Assembly (NCBI RefSeq): GCF_022808935.1
Contig: NZ_JAKZFR010000006.1
Span: forward strand, 207,402-271,401
Source: Geothrix sp. SG200
Lineage (GTDB): Bacteria; Acidobacteriota; Holophagae; Holophagales; Holophagaceae
Reading direction: 5' to 3'
Length of the DNA stretch: 64,000 nt
Shown here piece by piece: positions 51,843 through 60,806 of this stretch; positions within the stretch are counted from its first letter, which is position 1, and every line of letters starts with the position of its first letter. Position numbers and translations under genes: made by a program. The notes beneath the pieces were generated by a model. It did not search any database and was not told where the DNA came from. It saw nothing but the letters and a program-made list of their open reading frames with translations.

Positions 51843-53566
51843 TGCCCGTCGCGCCCGAATTCACGAGCTGGACCGAAACCCCCGCCGACGACGAACTGCG
51901 GCTGATCCCCATCGGCGGGCTCGGCGAGTTCGGCATGAACGCCCTGGTGGTGCACAGCGCCCGCAGCCTCTTCCTGGTGGACTGCGGCCAGCTCTTCCCG
52001 TCGGACGACCAGCCGGGCATCGATTCCATCGTGCCGGACTTCGCCTACCTGGAGCCTTTCGCCGACCGGCTCCAGGCGGTGCTGCTCACCCACGGCCACG
52101 AGGACCACATCGGCGCGCTGCCCTACTTCCTCCGCCGCTGGCCGGTACCCGTCTACGGCACGGCCTTCACCCTGGGCCTGGTGGAGGGCAAGCTCCGCGA
52201 GCACGGGATCGATGCCGACCTGCTCCACCCGGTGCCGGATTACGGCCGGGTGAAGGTTGGCCATGAGGATGGCGGCGAGATCGAGGCCCAATGGATCCCC
52301 GTCACCCACAGCATCCCCGACGCCTGCGCTCTGGTGCTCCACACCCCCCAGGGCGTGCTGGTGCACTCCGGCGATTTCAAGATCGATCCAGACCCGCTCG
52401 ACAGTCGCCACACGGGCATGGACCGGCTGAAGGCCCTGGGTGATGCCGGCGTGCGGCTGCTCATGGCGGATTCGACCAATGTGGGCCGCCCGGGACGCTC
52501 ACCGTCGGAGTCCGCCTGCCGGGAGGGCCTGGAAGCCGCGTTCGAGCAGACGAAGGGGCGGCTCTTCGTCACCACCTTCAGCTCCAACATCCACCGGCTC
52601 CAGACGCTCATCGACCTGGCCTACGAGTTCCGCCGCCGCGTGGTGCTGCTGGGGCGCAGCCTGGACCGCAACCTGGCCCTGGCCCGTTCCCTCAAGCGCC
52701 TGGCCCTGCCGGATGATCTCCTCACCGATCCGAAGGATGCCCACCTGTTCGATCCCGACGAGCTGCTGGTGCTCTGCACCGGCAGCCAGGGCGAGCCCAT
52801 GAGCGGGCTGGCCCGCCTCCTCCGCCGGGAGGTGAAGGGCCTGCCCATCGAGCCCGGCGACCGGCTGGTGGTGAGCGCCCGGGCCATCCCCGGCAACGAA
52901 GTGGCCATCTCGCGGATGCTGGACGAGGCCGAGCGGCTGGGGGCCGAGACCTCGCTCGAGGGTCTGGGTCCCGTGCATGCCTCGGGCCATGGCAGCCGCG
53001 ACGAGCTGGCGGACCTCATCCGCGCCGTGCGCCCCGCACAGATGGTGCCCGTGCACGGCACCTACCGGAACCTGCGGGCCCACGGGAAGCTCGCCGCCTC
53101 GCTGGGCTGGCCCCCGGAGCGCATCTCGCTGCTGGACGGTGGCCTCTGCCTGCGGCTGTTCGGGGGGGATCGTGTGGACATGCCCGGGGCCGTCCCCGTG
53201 GGCAAGTGCTTTGTCAGCGAAGGCGTGGACCACATGGTGGATGCCCGCGTGGTGAAGGACCGTCTCATCCTCCAGGAGGATGGCGTGGTGTTCGCGACCC
53301 TGCTGGTGGACCCGCAGACCCGCGACCTCGTGGCGGAGCCCACCATCCTCAGCCGCGGCTTCGTGATGCTTTCCGACGACGAGGCCTACACGGAGCTGCT
53401 GGCGGGCGTGGCCCGCAAGACCTACGAGGAGGCCCCGCCGGAGATCCGGAAGGATGGCGAGGCCCTGCGGGATACCCTGCGCCTGGCCCTGCGACGCGTC
53501 ATCCGCAAGACCACCCAGACCCGGCCCCTGGTCATTCCCGTGGTCCTCGAGGCGCCTGGGATCTGA
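51842..53566 (+). CDS. rnj: Ribonuclease J
   Basis: A 574-residue metallo-beta-lactamase/beta-CASP ribonuclease. LTHGHEDHIGALP is the metal motif; VHSGDFKID, ADSTNVGRPG and TGSQGEPMSGLAR are beta-CASP blocks, and MVPVHGTYRNLRAHGKLA is conserved. RNase J degrades and matures mRNA and rRNA as an endo- and 5' exonuclease. The ATG at 51842 overlaps the rsmA stop; a GTG three bases before (51839), closer to a GGAGG, is an alternative. Confidence 0.95.
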   Translation: MPVAPEFTSWTETPADDELRLIPIGGLGEFGMNALVVHSARSLFLVDCGQLFPSDDQPGIDSIVPDFAYLEPFADRLQAVLLTHGHEDHIGALPYFLRRWPVPVYGTAFTLGLVEGKLREHGIDADLLHPVPDYGRVKVGHEDGGEIEAQWIPVTHSIPDACALVLHTPQGVLVHSGDFKIDPDPLDSRHTGMDRLKALGDAGVRLLMADSTNVGRPGRSPSESACREGLEAAFEQTKGRLFVTTFSSNIHRLQTLIDLAYEFRRRVVLLGRSLDRNLALARSLKRLALPDDLLTDPKDAHLFDPDELLVLCTGSQGEPMSGLARLLRREVKGLPIEPGDRLVVSARAIPGNEVAISRMLDEAERLGAETSLEGLGPVHASGHGSRDELADLIRAVRPAQMVPVHGTYRNLRAHGKLAASLGWPPERISLLDGGLCLRLFGGDRVDMPGAVPVGKCFVSEGVDHMVDARVVKDRLILQEDGVVFATLLVDPQTRDLVAEPTILSRGFVMLSDDEAYTELLAGVARKTYEEAPPEIRKDGEALRDTLRLALRRVIRKTTQTRPLVIPVVLEAPGI

Positions 53567-54076
53567 TCAGCGGCCTCCCCGCCGCATGCCGCCGCCCGGA
53601 CCGGGGCGCAGCATCCCGGGGCGACCGCCCACCCCGCGCTGCCTCAGGGCCTCCAGCATGCGCCGCTGCATTTCCTCCACATGGGTGATGAGGCGGACTT
53701 GCTGGGCGGGGCTCAGCCGGGCCCGGATATCCTCCTCGAACTTGAATTTGAGGTCGGCCTGCTGGCGGCGCAGCTCCACGAACTGGTCGAGAAGGGGCCG
53801 GACTTTGGCATTCTTCTCGTCTTCGGTTCCGGGGCCCAGGAGGATGTCGTTGAACCTTCGACGGATCTGCTGAATTTGCTGGGTTTTGTCAAACTGCTCG
53901 AGATCATAGCGGGACCAGCGCTCCACCACGGCCCGGGCCTGGTCCTCGGGAAGGCCGACGGTCTGCTGCAGCTGCTCCATGCGGAAGCGGGCCAGCGGCC
54001 GATCGCCCTCCGCCTGGGCACGCATGGGCAAGCCGGCAAGCAGGAGGAAGGTCAGGAAAAGGGTCGGTCGGGACAT
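53567..54076 (-). CDS. Spy/CpxP-like periplasmic protein
   Basis: A 169-residue secreted helical protein (signal peptide, cleavage near MRAQA). LARFRMEQLQQTVGLPEDQA and LSPAQQVRLITHVEEMQRRM resemble the LTxxQ motifs of Spy/CpxP and heavy-metal-sensor proteins. Third gene of the sigma/anti-sigma operon, so it is likely under the same sigma factor as a periplasmic stress sensor or chaperone. Gly/Arg-rich tail (PGPGGGMRRGGR). Confidence 0.75.
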   Translation of the reverse strand: MSRPTLFLTFLLLAGLPMRAQAEGDRPLARFRMEQLQQTVGLPEDQARAVVERWSRYDLEQFDKTQQIQQIRRRFNDILLGPGTEDEKNAKVRPLLDQFVELRRQQADLKFKFEEDIRARLSPAQQVRLITHVEEMQRRMLEALRQRGVGGRPGMLRPGPGGGMRRGGR

Positions 54077-54079
54077 GCA

Positions 54080-54586
54080 TCACCTCGTCGGCGCCGGAGT
54101 CGCATCCAGGCGCTCCAGGAGGGCCTTCATCTCCTCGGGGCTGAGGGCCTGCACCTGGGCGGCCTCTTCCTCGCCGCTGTGGAAGGGCGTGTCGGTGGTG
54201 GAAACCTCGAGGATGTCGGGCTGCCGGGGCAGGTTGGCTTCCACATAGGGCGTCCGGTTCGCGCGGCCGGCCAGGAACGCGCCGGCACCGACCGCCATGA
54301 GCAGGCCCGCCGCCGCGGCCCAGGCCAGGGGCCCCAGGCGGTGGTGCAGGGCGGGGCGGGCGGGCAGCTTCCGGAGGATGCGGCCGGGGAGGCGATCGAA
54401 GTAACCGGAGGGCGCCAGTACCTCAGGGCTGTCCTCCAGGGCCAGAAACTGGATCCGGGCCTCGGCGCAGGCGGTGCAGGTCTTCATGTGGGCCTCCGCG
54501 GCGGCGCCGGGATCCAGAGGGCTGGCCTCGATGGCGGACAGGGTCGGGACACAGGCTTCGGGGAGGGGCAGGGGCTCGGCGGTCAT
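54080..54586 (-). CDS. Anti-sigma factor (zinc-binding, single-pass)
   Basis: A 168-residue protein with a short HxxxCxxC zinc motif (HMKTCTAC, about residues 33-40) typical of zinc-finger anti-sigma factors, and one transmembrane helix (AWAAAAGLLMAVGAGAFLAG). The C-terminal part is periplasmic. Directly after the ECF sigma gene with a 4-base overlap (ATGA), it is the cognate anti-sigma factor by position. Confidence 0.85.
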   Translation of the reverse strand: MTAEPLPLPEACVPTLSAIEASPLDPGAAAEAHMKTCTACAEARIQFLALEDSPEVLAPSGYFDRLPGRILRKLPARPALHHRLGPLAWAAAAGLLMAVGAGAFLAGRANRTPYVEANLPRQPDILEVSTTDTPFHSGEEEAAQVQALSPEEMKALLERLDATPAPTR

Positions 54587-55230
54587 GCTCGGCCTCCTTT
54601 GACATGGCGGGTGAGGTTCTGGATGGCATGGAAGATGTGGGCCTTCACGCTGCCCACGGAGGTGCCCATCTGCGCGGCGATCTGTTCGTATTTCCAGTCG
54701 TGCTGCAACTTCAGCGTGAGAGCTTCCTTCTGGCGGCGGGGCAGCTTGGGCAGGGCCTCGTGCAGGAGGCGCCGTGCCTCCTGGTCCAGGAAGGCCGTCA
54801 CCTGGCTTTCCTCGACGCGAAGGGCTGGGTGGTCCAGCGTGCCTTCCGGGCCATCAAGGCTCTCGTGCTCGCGGGCCATCCGTTCCCGGAAGTTCAAGGC
54901 CTGGCGTGTGGCGATGGTGATGAGCCAGGTGCGGAAGGAGGACTCGAAGCGGAAGCCGGGAAGGGCCCGGAAGACGCGGATGAAGGTCTCCTGCACGACG
55001 TCATCGGCGTCCTGGTGGTTCCTGAGAATGGAAAAGGCCTTGCCGTAGACATCCCGGGAGAACAGGCGCACCAGGTTGGCGAAGGCGGCCTGGTCCCCCT
55101 GCTGGGCGGCTTCCACCCAGGCCAGCACCTCTGGCGTATGGTAGGGCGAGGCCGGATCGGGGGTCCGGTCGACGACCCGGGGGGCCGGCTGGGGCATCAG
55201 GGGTTCGTTCAAGGTGGCAACCGCCATCAT
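54583..55230 (-). CDS. ECF-type RNA polymerase sigma factor
   Basis: A 215-residue sigma-70 family protein (sigma-E-like). Region 2: NLVRLFSRDVYGKAFSILRN and DADDVVQETFIRVFRALPGF; region 4: YEQIAAQMGTSVGSVKAHIF. N-terminal 35 residues are a low-conservation extension. First gene of the operon with its anti-sigma factor and a Spy-like protein, which points to an envelope stress response. A divergent gap of about 125 bases precedes hpt; no -35 motif could be assigned. Confidence 0.92.
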   Translation of the reverse strand: MMAVATLNEPLMPQPAPRVVDRTPDPASPYHTPEVLAWVEAAQQGDQAAFANLVRLFSRDVYGKAFSILRNHQDADDVVQETFIRVFRALPGFRFESSFRTWLITIATRQALNFRERMAREHESLDGPEGTLDHPALRVEESQVTAFLDQEARRLLHEALPKLPRRQKEALTLKLQHDWKYEQIAAQMGTSVGSVKAHIFHAIQNLTRHVKGGRA

Positions 55231-55356
55231 CGTAGTCTCCGGCGCCGGAGTTCGAGGAGAAATACGCCGTCATCGGATGGACCCCGGAAGGCCTTCTGGG
55301 GTTGAATGGAAATGACCTCGGAACGTGGTTCCAGCCCATCCCTTTCAGGAGTTTCC

Positions 55357-55878
55357 ATGCGCGATCGCATCAGCCCGCTGCTCACGGAGGGGCAGATCCG
55401 GACCCGGGTCCAGGAATTGGGGACCCAGCTGTCCAGGGACTATGCGGGCCAGGACCTGGTGGTGATCGGCCTCCTGAACGGGGTGTTCCCCTTCTTCGCG
55501 GATCTCGTGCGGGCCATGGACCTCGATATCGACGTGAGCTTCATGCAGGTGTCCAGCTACGGGGCGGGCACGGAAAGCACCGGCGAGGTGCACATCCTCA
55601 AGGACCTCGATCGCTCCATCCAGGGGCGGCATGCCCTGGTGGTCGAGGACATCGTGGACACCGGCCTCACCCTCTTCAAGGTCCGCAACCTGCTCCACGA
55701 TCGGGAACCCCTCAGCCTCAGGATCTGCACGCTCCTGGACAAGCCCAGCCGCCGCAAGGTCGAGGTCCCCGTGGACTACATCGGCTTCACCATCGAGGAC
55801 CATTTCGTGGTCGGCTACGGTCTCGACTTCGACGGCAAGCTCCGCAACCTGCCTTACGTCGGGATCTACCATCCTTAG
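55357..55878 (+). CDS. hpt: Hypoxanthine phosphoribosyltransferase
   Basis: A 173-residue purine-salvage enzyme that converts hypoxanthine and guanine with PRPP into IMP and GMP. The PRPP loop ALVVEDIVDTGLTLFKV is diagnostic; VVIGLLNGVFPFFADL and DFDGKLRNLPYVGIYHP complete the fold. AGGAG site before the ATG. First of three genes with lptE and holA. Confidence 0.95.
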   Translation: MRDRISPLLTEGQIRTRVQELGTQLSRDYAGQDLVVIGLLNGVFPFFADLVRAMDLDIDVSFMQVSSYGAGTESTGEVHILKDLDRSIQGRHALVVEDIVDTGLTLFKVRNLLHDREPLSLRICTLLDKPSRRKVEVPVDYIGFTIEDHFVVGYGLDFDGKLRNLPYVGIYHP

Positions 55879-55885
55879 GACCCCT

Positions 55886-56434
55886 GTGCCCCGCCTTGTT
55901 CTTCTCCCTCTCTTTCTTGCGGCCTCCCTGGGCTGCGGGTACCACCGTCTGGACCGGCAGCCGCGGCCGGTGGCCTGGGCGAAGCAGGGGGAGACGATCC
56001 GCCTGGCGCGGTTCCGCAACCTGACCCCCCGGCTGGGGCTGGAGGACCGCTTCACCAAGGCGCTGGAGAACCGCATCGTGGCGGCCAGCCCCTGGCGTCT
56101 GGTGGGGGCCGGCGAGCCTTCCCGCTGGGTGCTCCAGGGCACACTGGAGGGCTACACCTCCCGGCCCCTGGGTCTGTCCCTGGGCAATGACAAGCTGAAG
56201 GCCAGCGCGGGGTCCGCCTCCCGTGTGGAGGTGGCCGTGGTGGCCAGCGTGGAGCTGCTGGACGGCCAGACCGGGGCCGTTGTGCTGTCCCGGCGGGGCA
56301 TGACGTTCTCGAACCAGTACCGGGTGGACCAGAACTTCGCCAGCTTCGACAGCCGGGAGCTCCAGGTGCTCGAGAGCCTGGCGGACGACTTCGCCGAGAG
56401 CTTCCTCACCCAGCTGCTGGAAGGCACGGACTGA
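55886..56434 (+). CDS. lptE: LptE-like LPS-assembly lipoprotein
   Basis: A 182-residue protein starting at GTG, seven bases after the hpt stop. It has a signal peptide ending in ASLGCGYHR; the Cys with CGYH is the LptE pattern (a lipoprotein that plugs LptD). The mature part has the LptE-type arrangement: RFRNLTPRLGLEDRFTKALE and QNFASFDSRELQVLESLADD. Lies directly before holA, as lptE does in many bacteria. Confidence 0.85.
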   Translation: MPRLVLLPLFLAASLGCGYHRLDRQPRPVAWAKQGETIRLARFRNLTPRLGLEDRFTKALENRIVAASPWRLVGAGEPSRWVLQGTLEGYTSRPLGLSLGNDKLKASAGSASRVEVAVVASVELLDGQTGAVVLSRRGMTFSNQYRVDQNFASFDSRELQVLESLADDFAESFLTQLLEGTD

Positions 56435-57453
56435 TGGCGGCACCGGCCTGGGTGGACCACGCCTTCGCCCTAGTCCACGGGGAGGATGGCGACGGACGGC
56501 GAAAGGCTGTCGAGGACTGGAAGGCCCGGCATGTGGACCCGGAGTGGGCCGACTTCACGCTGACGATCTGCGGCGAAGGGTGCCCCTGGGCCGAAGTGGT
56601 GGCCGCCCTCCAGGAAGCCGCCCCCCTGGGGGCCGAGGCCCGCACGGTGGTCGTCCCGACCGCGGACAACCTCTTCGCCCGGGCCAAGGACCTGCCAGGA
56701 GCGGTGAAGGCCCTCCTCGAGAAGCCGCCCCAGGGCGTGAACCTGCTGCTGGTGGCCTGGACCACCCTGCCGGCCGCACCCGGCAAGGCCATCGGCGCCA
56801 AGCCTTGGACGGACTGGGCCAAGGCGGGACGCATCCTCAAGGTGGGGGCCCTGGAGGCCGCCGAGATCCCCGGGTTCATCGAGGCCGAAGCCCGGCGTCT
56901 GGGCCTGTCCCTCAAGGGGGCGGCCGCCGCCCTGCTGGCCCAGCGGCAGGGCGGAAAACCCGGCCTGCTCAAGCGGGCCCTGGAAGTGCTGGACCTGCTG
57001 GCGGAGGACCGGCGGGTGACCGAGGCCATGGTGGACCAGGTGACCTTCCGGCTGGCGGAGCAGAAGGCCTTCGCCTGGTCCGGAGCCTGGCAGAAGGGGG
57101 ACGCGGCTGGAGCTCTGAGGGCCCTCCGCATGGCCCTGGAAGACGGGGACGAGCCCCTGATGCTGCTCGGCCAAGCCCGCCGCGAGGTGGATCGGCTGTT
57201 GAGATACGCCGAAGCGCAGGCCGCCGGGCTCAAGGGACCGGAACTGACTTCCGCCCTGGGGCTTTCCCCCAAGCAGGCCTTCCTGATGGATGGTTACCGT
57301 GGCGCCTTCGATAAGCTGAAGCCCAAGGGCCTGAAGGCCCTGCTGGGGCGGCTGAACCAGTGCGAGCGGGATCTCAAGGGCCTGGCCATCTCCCGAAGCG
57401 AAGCCCCTCTGCTGGACCTCACCCTCGCCCTCTGCCGGGCCTGGGGACGCTGA
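56434..57453 (+). CDS. holA: DNA polymerase III subunit delta
   Basis: A 339-residue clamp-loader subunit. VNLLLVAWTTLP, RRLGLSLKGAAAALLAQRQG and LRALRMALEDGDEPLMLLGQ (the helical collar's characteristic EDGDEP-type segment) identify it. Start overlaps the lptE stop (TGATG). Divergence from the E. coli protein is typical. Confidence 0.9.
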   Translation: MAAPAWVDHAFALVHGEDGDGRRKAVEDWKARHVDPEWADFTLTICGEGCPWAEVVAALQEAAPLGAEARTVVVPTADNLFARAKDLPGAVKALLEKPPQGVNLLLVAWTTLPAAPGKAIGAKPWTDWAKAGRILKVGALEAAEIPGFIEAEARRLGLSLKGAAAALLAQRQGGKPGLLKRALEVLDLLAEDRRVTEAMVDQVTFRLAEQKAFAWSGAWQKGDAAGALRALRMALEDGDEPLMLLGQARREVDRLLRYAEAQAAGLKGPELTSALGLSPKQAFLMDGYRGAFDKLKPKGLKALLGRLNQCERDLKGLAISRSEAPLLDLTLALCRAWGR

Positions 57454-57456
57454 CCT

Positions 57457-57747
57457 TCAGCGCAACGGACCCTCGGCCCGGATGGCCTGGACGGCCCTCA
57501 GCACGTCCCCCAGGCAGCAGGTGCCGGAGGGGTTCAGGGCCTCGCACCGGCAGCGCCCCTCCCTCACGGCGCTTCGGATGGCCTCCACCGAATCCAGGCG
57601 ACCGGTCGCCTCCCACTCCGCGCGCAAGCTCTCCAGGCTGTGGCCGAAGCAGTAGCAGAGGAGCGGGGTCGCCTCCGCCCTTTTCGGAGCCGAGGGCTCG
57701 GATCCGCCACAGCAAGAGCAGGAGCGTGGTTCACCAGGTACGCTCAC
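57457..57747 (-). CDS. BFD-like [2Fe-2S] protein
   Basis: A 96-residue protein starting at GTG 57747. An N-terminal CSCCGG motif precedes the BFD-like domain LLCYCFGHSLESLRAEW, CRCEALNPSGTCCLGDV: four cysteines (CYC...CRC or CC pattern) that bind a 2Fe-2S cluster, as in BFD and CopZ-type proteins. The product may deliver electrons or metal. It is 8 bases downstream of the dsrE-like gene and probably co-transcribed with it. The function is inferred from family only. Confidence 0.8.
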   Translation of the reverse strand: MSVPGEPRSCSCCGGSEPSAPKRAEATPLLCYCFGHSLESLRAEWEATGRLDSVEAIRSAVREGRCRCEALNPSGTCCLGDVLRAVQAIRAEGPLR

Positions 57748-57755
57748 GGCGCCGC

Positions 57756-58109
57756 CTAGAAGACCAGCACCTGGTCCGCCCACAGCGTCCAGTCGGTCAG
57801 TTCCTCCAGGGTGCTCCGCCGGCAGTCCTCGGCCAGTTCCGCCTGAGTGAGGCCCCTGGCGTCCATGCAGGTGCCGCAGACGCCGACCAGGCCGTGGCGG
57901 GTGGTGACGCCCTTCAGCATGCGCTCCAGGTTGTAGAATCCATCCGGAGTCTTCTGGCCTTTCTTGGCACAGGCGGCGGCATCGCCCATGAGGAAGACGC
58001 GCACGTCGGCACCCTCGCGCTTGGCGGTGGCGCCCGCCAACCGCAATCCGTTGTAGCTGCGCTCGGTGCCGTAGGGGGGATCGTTGAGGATGAACAGGAT
58101 CTTGCTCAT
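57756..58109 (-). CDS. DsrE-family protein
   Basis: A 117-residue protein of the DsrE/DsrF/YchN type. KILFILNDPPYGTERSYNGL, RVFLMGDAA and VCGTCMDARGL (with two cysteines, the candidate sulfur-carrying site) match the family. DsrE proteins relay sulfur in sulfur oxidation or tRNA thiolation. No other dsr or tus genes are in the window. Paired with the BFD-like protein. Confidence 0.88.
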   Translation of the reverse strand: MSKILFILNDPPYGTERSYNGLRLAGATAKREGADVRVFLMGDAAACAKKGQKTPDGFYNLERMLKGVTTRHGLVGVCGTCMDARGLTQAELAEDCRRSTLEELTDWTLWADQVLVF

Positions 58110-58241
58110 GGTGGCCCCGCGGATGAGGCTTCAAGGATACCTGGAGCGAGGTTCCACGCCGGTGGAAGAGGAACCGGGCATTGATCACTTGAGCCTCGGC
58201 TTCGGCGGGCGGATGATGGGGGTCTGGATTCCGGAGGGCCC

Positions 58242-59222
58242 ATGTCCGAATGCGTCATTCCCACCCTGACCTCCAACGAGGTGGTGGCGTCCAAGTCCGT
58301 GCTGCCCGCGGGGTGGAAGGCCGACCTCAAGGATCTCAAGGCCCTGGACCTCACCCTGCCCACCCTGGAGCTGCTGCGCCGCTCCACCAGCCGCCTCCCC
58401 CAGGACGTGATCGACGCCCTGGTGAAGGGCCGTGACGCCGAGGAGGAGGGCAGCCGCGCCTTCAATACGCTGAACGACATGGTGCGCAACATCATCCTCG
58501 CGGACGGCCACGTGACGCCCCTCTGCCAGGACACGGGCACGATCATCGTCTGGGTGCGCCACCCCTACGGACTCAGCCAGCGCGCCGCCAAGCAGCAGAT
58601 CCGGGCGGCCGTGGCCGAGGCCACCAAGCGCTCCTGGCTGCGCCCCAACTGCGTGGAGGCCCTCAGCGGCAAGAACACGGGAACCAACATGGATCCCTTC
58701 CACGAGGGTCACCCGGCCGTCCACTTCGAGGAGTGGGACAAGCCGGAAGTCGAGATCGCCGTCATGCAGAAGGGCGGGGGCTGCGAGAACGTGGGCGCCC
58801 AGTACCGCCTGCCGGACGCCGCGCTGGGCGCGGGCCGCGACATCAAGGGCGTGCGCAAGTGCATCATCGACGCCGTGGTGAAGGCCCAGGGCCAGGGCTG
58901 CAGCCCGGGCATTCTCGGCGTGGCCATCGGCGGCGACCGCGTTTCCAGCTACGAGAAGAGCAAGGAGCTCATCCTCCGGAAGCTCGGCACGCAGAACCCC
59001 GATCCCAAGATGGACGCCTTCGAGAAGGAGATCACGAACGATCTCAACACCCTGGGCATCGGCCCCATGGGCTACGGCGGCAACACCACCGTGCTGGGCG
59101 TCATGGCGGAGGAGATGTACCGCCACCCGGCGAGCTTCTACGTCTCCATCAGCTACATGTGCTGGAGCAGCCGCAGGGGCTCGATCACGCTCAAGACCAA
59201 CGGCGAAGTGTCCTTCGACTGA
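58242..59222 (+). CDS. Class I fumarate hydratase, alpha subunit
   Basis: A 326-residue subunit with the conserved cysteines of the [4Fe-4S] cluster: PLCQDTGTIIVWVR, QKGGGCENVGAQ and QGCSPGILGVAIGGDR. It interconverts fumarate and malate with the beta subunit next door (20 bases). Two-subunit enzymes of this type occur in anaerobes and are also found for tartrate dehydratase, which cannot be excluded. Class I enzymes are oxygen-labile. Start ATG at 58242. Confidence 0.92.
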   Translation: MSECVIPTLTSNEVVASKSVLPAGWKADLKDLKALDLTLPTLELLRRSTSRLPQDVIDALVKGRDAEEEGSRAFNTLNDMVRNIILADGHVTPLCQDTGTIIVWVRHPYGLSQRAAKQQIRAAVAEATKRSWLRPNCVEALSGKNTGTNMDPFHEGHPAVHFEEWDKPEVEIAVMQKGGGCENVGAQYRLPDAALGAGRDIKGVRKCIIDAVVKAQGQGCSPGILGVAIGGDRVSSYEKSKELILRKLGTQNPDPKMDAFEKEITNDLNTLGIGPMGYGGNTTVLGVMAEEMYRHPASFYVSISYMCWSSRRGSITLKTNGEVSFD

Positions 59223-59242
59223 CCGCGACGACGAGGCTACCC

Positions 59243-59821
59243 ATGATCCGTCTCACCACTCCCATCACCGAAGACCAGATCCGCCAGCTCAAGGTCGGCG
59301 ACGAGGTGCTGCTCAACGGCCGCGTCGTCCTGAGCCGCGACATGGGCCACAAGTACATGAAGGAGCAGAAGCCCGAGTGGCTGAAGCCCATCCTCGAGAA
59401 CATGGTCATCTACCACTGCGGCCCCGTGGTGAAGAAGCACGAGGACGGCCACTACAGCTTCGTGGCGGCGGGTCCCACCACCTCCATTCGCGAGGAGCCC
59501 TATCAGGCGGATGTCATCGAGACCTACAAGGTCCGTGGCGTCATCGGCAAGGGCGGCATGGGCAAGAAGACCAGCGAGGGCCTCCAGAAGACCGGGGCCG
59601 TCTACCTCCACGCCACCGGCGGCGCCGGCAGCCTGCTGGCCGAGCGCTGCAAGCGCGTGGTGGACGTGAAGATGCTCGAGGAGTTCGGCAGCCCCGAGGC
59701 CTTCTGGATCATCGAGGTGGAGGACTTCCCCCTCGTGGTCACCATGGACAGCCACGGCGGCAGCCTCCACGAGATCGTGGCCCAGCAGAGCCAGGAGCGC
59801 GCCAAGGCCCTGATGGCCTGA
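59243..59821 (+). CDS. Class I fumarate hydratase, beta subunit
   Basis: A 192-residue subunit. The pattern LNGRVVLSRDMGHKYM, YHCGPVVKKHEDGHYSFVAA GPTTSIRE region, VIGKGGMGKKTSEGLQKTG, and HATGGAGSLLAERCK is the fumarase C-terminal domain. It completes the enzyme of the preceding gene. ATG 59243; both genes form an operon. Confidence 0.93.
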   Translation: MIRLTTPITEDQIRQLKVGDEVLLNGRVVLSRDMGHKYMKEQKPEWLKPILENMVIYHCGPVVKKHEDGHYSFVAAGPTTSIREEPYQADVIETYKVRGVIGKGGMGKKTSEGLQKTGAVYLHATGGAGSLLAERCKRVVDVKMLEEFGSPEAFWIIEVEDFPLVVTMDSHGGSLHEIVAQQSQERAKALMA

Positions 59822-59866
59822 AAACCAGCCGTTCGCCGACTGTCCATCCCACGCTAGGCTGGAGGA

Positions 59867-60760
59867 ATGGCCCAGACGTACCGACAGCTCCGCCTCGATC
59901 TGGGCGCCGCCTTGGCCGAATTCCTGGATCACACGGAGGCCCACGCTGAAAGCCTTCGCTGGTTCGAGGAGGGGCTGGGCCTCTCCCGGTCCTGGATGGC
60001 CGCCCATGGCGGCGACCTCGTGCCCGACGAGGCGCGCGCGCAGGTGAGCGACTGGGTGCGCCGGCGCAGGACGGGCGAACCCTGGGCCTACATCCTGGGC
60101 TGGTGCCTCTTCCGGGGGCGTCGCTTCAGGGTCACCCGGGAAACGCTGATCCCGCGCCCCGAGACTGAGCTGCTGGTGGAAGCCGCCCTCGACGTGGGGG
60201 CGCGGCTCGGGGTGAGCCGCTGCGTGGATGTGGGCACGGGCAGCGGCATCATCGCCGCGAGCTTGGCCCTGGAGACGGATTGGCGGGTGTCCGCTTCGGA
60301 TCTCAGTTCCGGCGCCTTGGCGGTGGCCCGCGAGAACATCGCCGCCCTGGGCGCCCCGGTGACTTTCTTCGAAGGCAGTCTCCTGGATCAGGTTCCCGAT
60401 CCCCTGGGCCTGGTGGTGGCGAACCTGCCCTATGTGGATCCGGCGGACGAGCCGGGCCTCCAGCGGGAACTGGCCTTCGAGCCCGCCTCGGCCCTCTTCG
60501 CCCCGGATCGGGGTCTGGCCCTGTCGGTCCGCCTGCTGGAACAGGCCCGGGCGCGGCAGGCGCCGGCCTGCCTGCTGGAGATCGGTGCGGGCCAGGGCGG
60601 CGAACTGTGCCGGCGCGCCATGGGAGCGGGATGGCTCAAGGCGATGGTGCATCAGGATCTGGCTGGCCATGACCGGATTCTTGTGGCCCTGGGCGTATCG
60701 AACCTCCCGGATGATCGTCCGGCCGTCTCCAGAGCCAAAAAGGTGGGGTCGGGGGCTTGA
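59867..60760 (+). CDS. prmC: Peptide chain release factor N5-glutamine methyltransferase
   Basis: A 297-residue methyltransferase that modifies the GGQ of release factors. Motif I VDVGTGSGIIAAS and the catalytic NLPYVDP (NPPY variant) with LIPRPETELLVE are hallmarks. The NPPY Asn is kept; second residue is Leu. prfA is not adjacent. ATG at 59867. Confidence 0.94.
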   Translation: MAQTYRQLRLDLGAALAEFLDHTEAHAESLRWFEEGLGLSRSWMAAHGGDLVPDEARAQVSDWVRRRRTGEPWAYILGWCLFRGRRFRVTRETLIPRPETELLVEAALDVGARLGVSRCVDVGTGSGIIAASLALETDWRVSASDLSSGALAVARENIAALGAPVTFFEGSLLDQVPDPLGLVVANLPYVDPADEPGLQRELAFEPASALFAPDRGLALSVRLLEQARARQAPACLLEIGAGQGGELCRRAMGAGWLKAMVHQDLAGHDRILVALGVSNLPDDRPAVSRAKKVGSGA

Positions 60761-60784
60761 GTTGGGGCAATTGCGTGCCGATAA
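60757..60784 (+). promoter_or_regulatory. FliA (sigma-28) promoter of flgM
   Basis: GCCGATAA (60777-60784) is identical to the sigma-28 -10 consensus. A -35-like TTGAGTTG (60757-60764; 5 of 8 to TAAAGTTT) is spaced 12 bases. The flgM ATG follows 22 bases later. Confidence 0.75.
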
Positions 60785-60806
60785 GGCACCGTCAAGGGGC
60801 GAGCGC

